DNA of 5,911 nucleotides from Clostridia bacterium (lineage in GTDB: Bacteria > Bacillota_A > Clostridia > Oscillospirales > Acutalibacteraceae), in assembly GCA_017441045.1 (NCBI GenBank), contig JAFSAK010000114.1:1-5911 (forward strand). The letters are read 5' to 3'. The notes beneath the pieces are model-generated. The model worked only from the letters and a program-made list of their open reading frames with translations. It searched no databases and was not told the origin of the DNA. The position numbers and the translations under genes were made by a program. This document shows positions 5,288 to 5,911 of the stretch, in pieces (position 1 is the stretch's first letter; every line of letters starts with the position of its first letter).

Positions 5288-5911
5288 TAGCGCAAGTAAA
5301 CTCCGCAGAAAGAATTACGCCGCTTCTCAGATGCCTTTCTATGTGATGTTGGCACCCTTTATGCTATTCTTTATAGTGTTTACCGTTGCCCCCATCCTGA
5401 TTTCAATAGTTTTCAGCTTTACGGACTTTAACTTGGTTTCCGTCAATAATTTTGTCGGAGTTGACAACTATGTGAGAATGTTTCTTTCTGATAAGATTTT
5501 CATAAAAGCTCTCAAGAATACTCTTATTCTTGCAGTAGTAATCGGACCTATCGGATTTATGCTAAGCTTCGTTCTCGCTTGGCTTATCAATGAAGTCCCC
5601 AAGAAACTAAGACCTTGGATGACCTTCTTTATTTACGCTCCGTCACTTTCCGCCAACGTATATGTTATCTGGCAGTACATTTTCTCGGCAGATAGTTACG
5701 GTATCATAAACAGCGTATTGATGGAACTCGGTATGATTACCCAACCAATCGCTTGGCTTACAGATGCCAAATATAGTATGACGGTTGTTATAGTAGTTTC
5801 CATCTGGATGTCCTTCAGTTCAGGATTCCTTTCTTTCCGCGCCGGTTTCCAATCTCTTGACCGCGCCTATTTTGAGGCCGCCGCTATTGACGGACTCAGA
5901 AACCGTTGGCA
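5280..5911 (+). CDS. Sugar ABC transporter permease, MalF/UgpA type (3' end outside window)
   Basis: An open frame of 210 full codons running off the window. The product is an inner-membrane permease subunit of a carbohydrate ABC importer. After a short polar N-terminus (MTDSASKLRRKNYAASQ), the first membrane helix runs about 18-45 (MPFYVMLAPFMLFFIVFTVAP). The periplasm-side segment SFTDFNLVSVNNFVGVDNYVRMF matches the usual 'F-GLDNY' region before the transport domain. Further hydrophobic helices follow (TLILAVVIGPIGFMLSFVLAWL; FFIYAPSLSANVYVIWQYIF; VVIVVSIWMSFSSGFLSF). The sequence ends in the EAA loop, FEAAAIDGLRNRW, the contact site for the ATPase subunit. About 280-310 residues are usual, so roughly the last third is missing. 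Its start overlaps the binding-protein stop by 8 bp (ATGACTGA), indicating one operon. A MalG-like second permease is expected next; the ATPase may be encoded elsewhere, as is common for this importer class in Firmicutes. Confidence 0.95.
   Translation, partial: MTDSASKLRRKNYAASQMPFYVMLAPFMLFFIVFTVAPILISIVFSFTDFNLVSVNNFVGVDNYVRMFLSDKIFIKALKNTLILAVVIGPIGFMLSFVLAWLINEVPKKLRPWMTFFIYAPSLSANVYVIWQYIFSADSYGIINSVLMELGMITQPIAWLTDAKYSMTVVIVVSIWMSFSSGFLSFRAGFQSLDRAYFEAAAIDGLRNRW

Overview
The window reads as chromosomal DNA from a Gram-positive anaerobe of the Clostridia, most plausibly a gut Oscillospiraceae/Ruminococcaceae-type bacterium. This is an inference. It rests on strong AGGAG-type ribosome binding sites, AT-rich intergenic DNA, a carbohydrate ABC importer of the MalF/UgpA class, a lipoprotein with a long Ser/Asn/Thr stalk, and a secreted protein with a cohesin-like beta-sandwich. 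All real genes are on the + strand; no tRNA, rRNA, CRISPR array, insertion sequence or phage gene was seen.

Region 1 (1-1962) is a compact three-gene transcription unit. A promoter (about 30-58) and a structured leader of roughly 114 nt precede a secreted protein of 357 aa (179-1252). An unusual 46-aa acidic peptide gene (1286-1426) follows, then a 153-aa lipoprotein with an Asp run and a long Ser/Asn/Thr-rich region (1447-1908). Gaps are 33 and 20 bp, and a strong intrinsic terminator (1928-1962) ends the unit. The layout suggests a small cell-surface system, but the function is unknown.

Region 2 (1963-2371) is about 400 bp of AT-rich intergenic DNA without a supported gene. It holds a perfect 10-bp inverted repeat (2118-2143), several ATCGCA-containing motifs, and a promoter region. 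That promoter region carries a 28-bp element (2263-2290) matching, at 26 of 28 positions, the element at 11-38 in front of operon 1. Both copies lie exactly 42 bp upstream of a good -10 hexamer, which suggests the two transcription units are co-regulated.

Region 3 (2372-5911) is the start of a sugar-uptake operon. The first gene is an unusually large, 971-aa, secreted solute-binding protein. Its N-terminal half carries two repeated CBM-like beta-sandwich domains and a helical linker ahead of a standard family-1-type binding domain. It overlaps by 8 bp a MalF/UgpA-type permease gene that runs off the end of the window at its EAA loop. A second permease would be expected just downstream. Together the two regions suggest carbohydrate capture at the cell surface, with import by the ABC system; the link between the first operon and sugar capture is inference.
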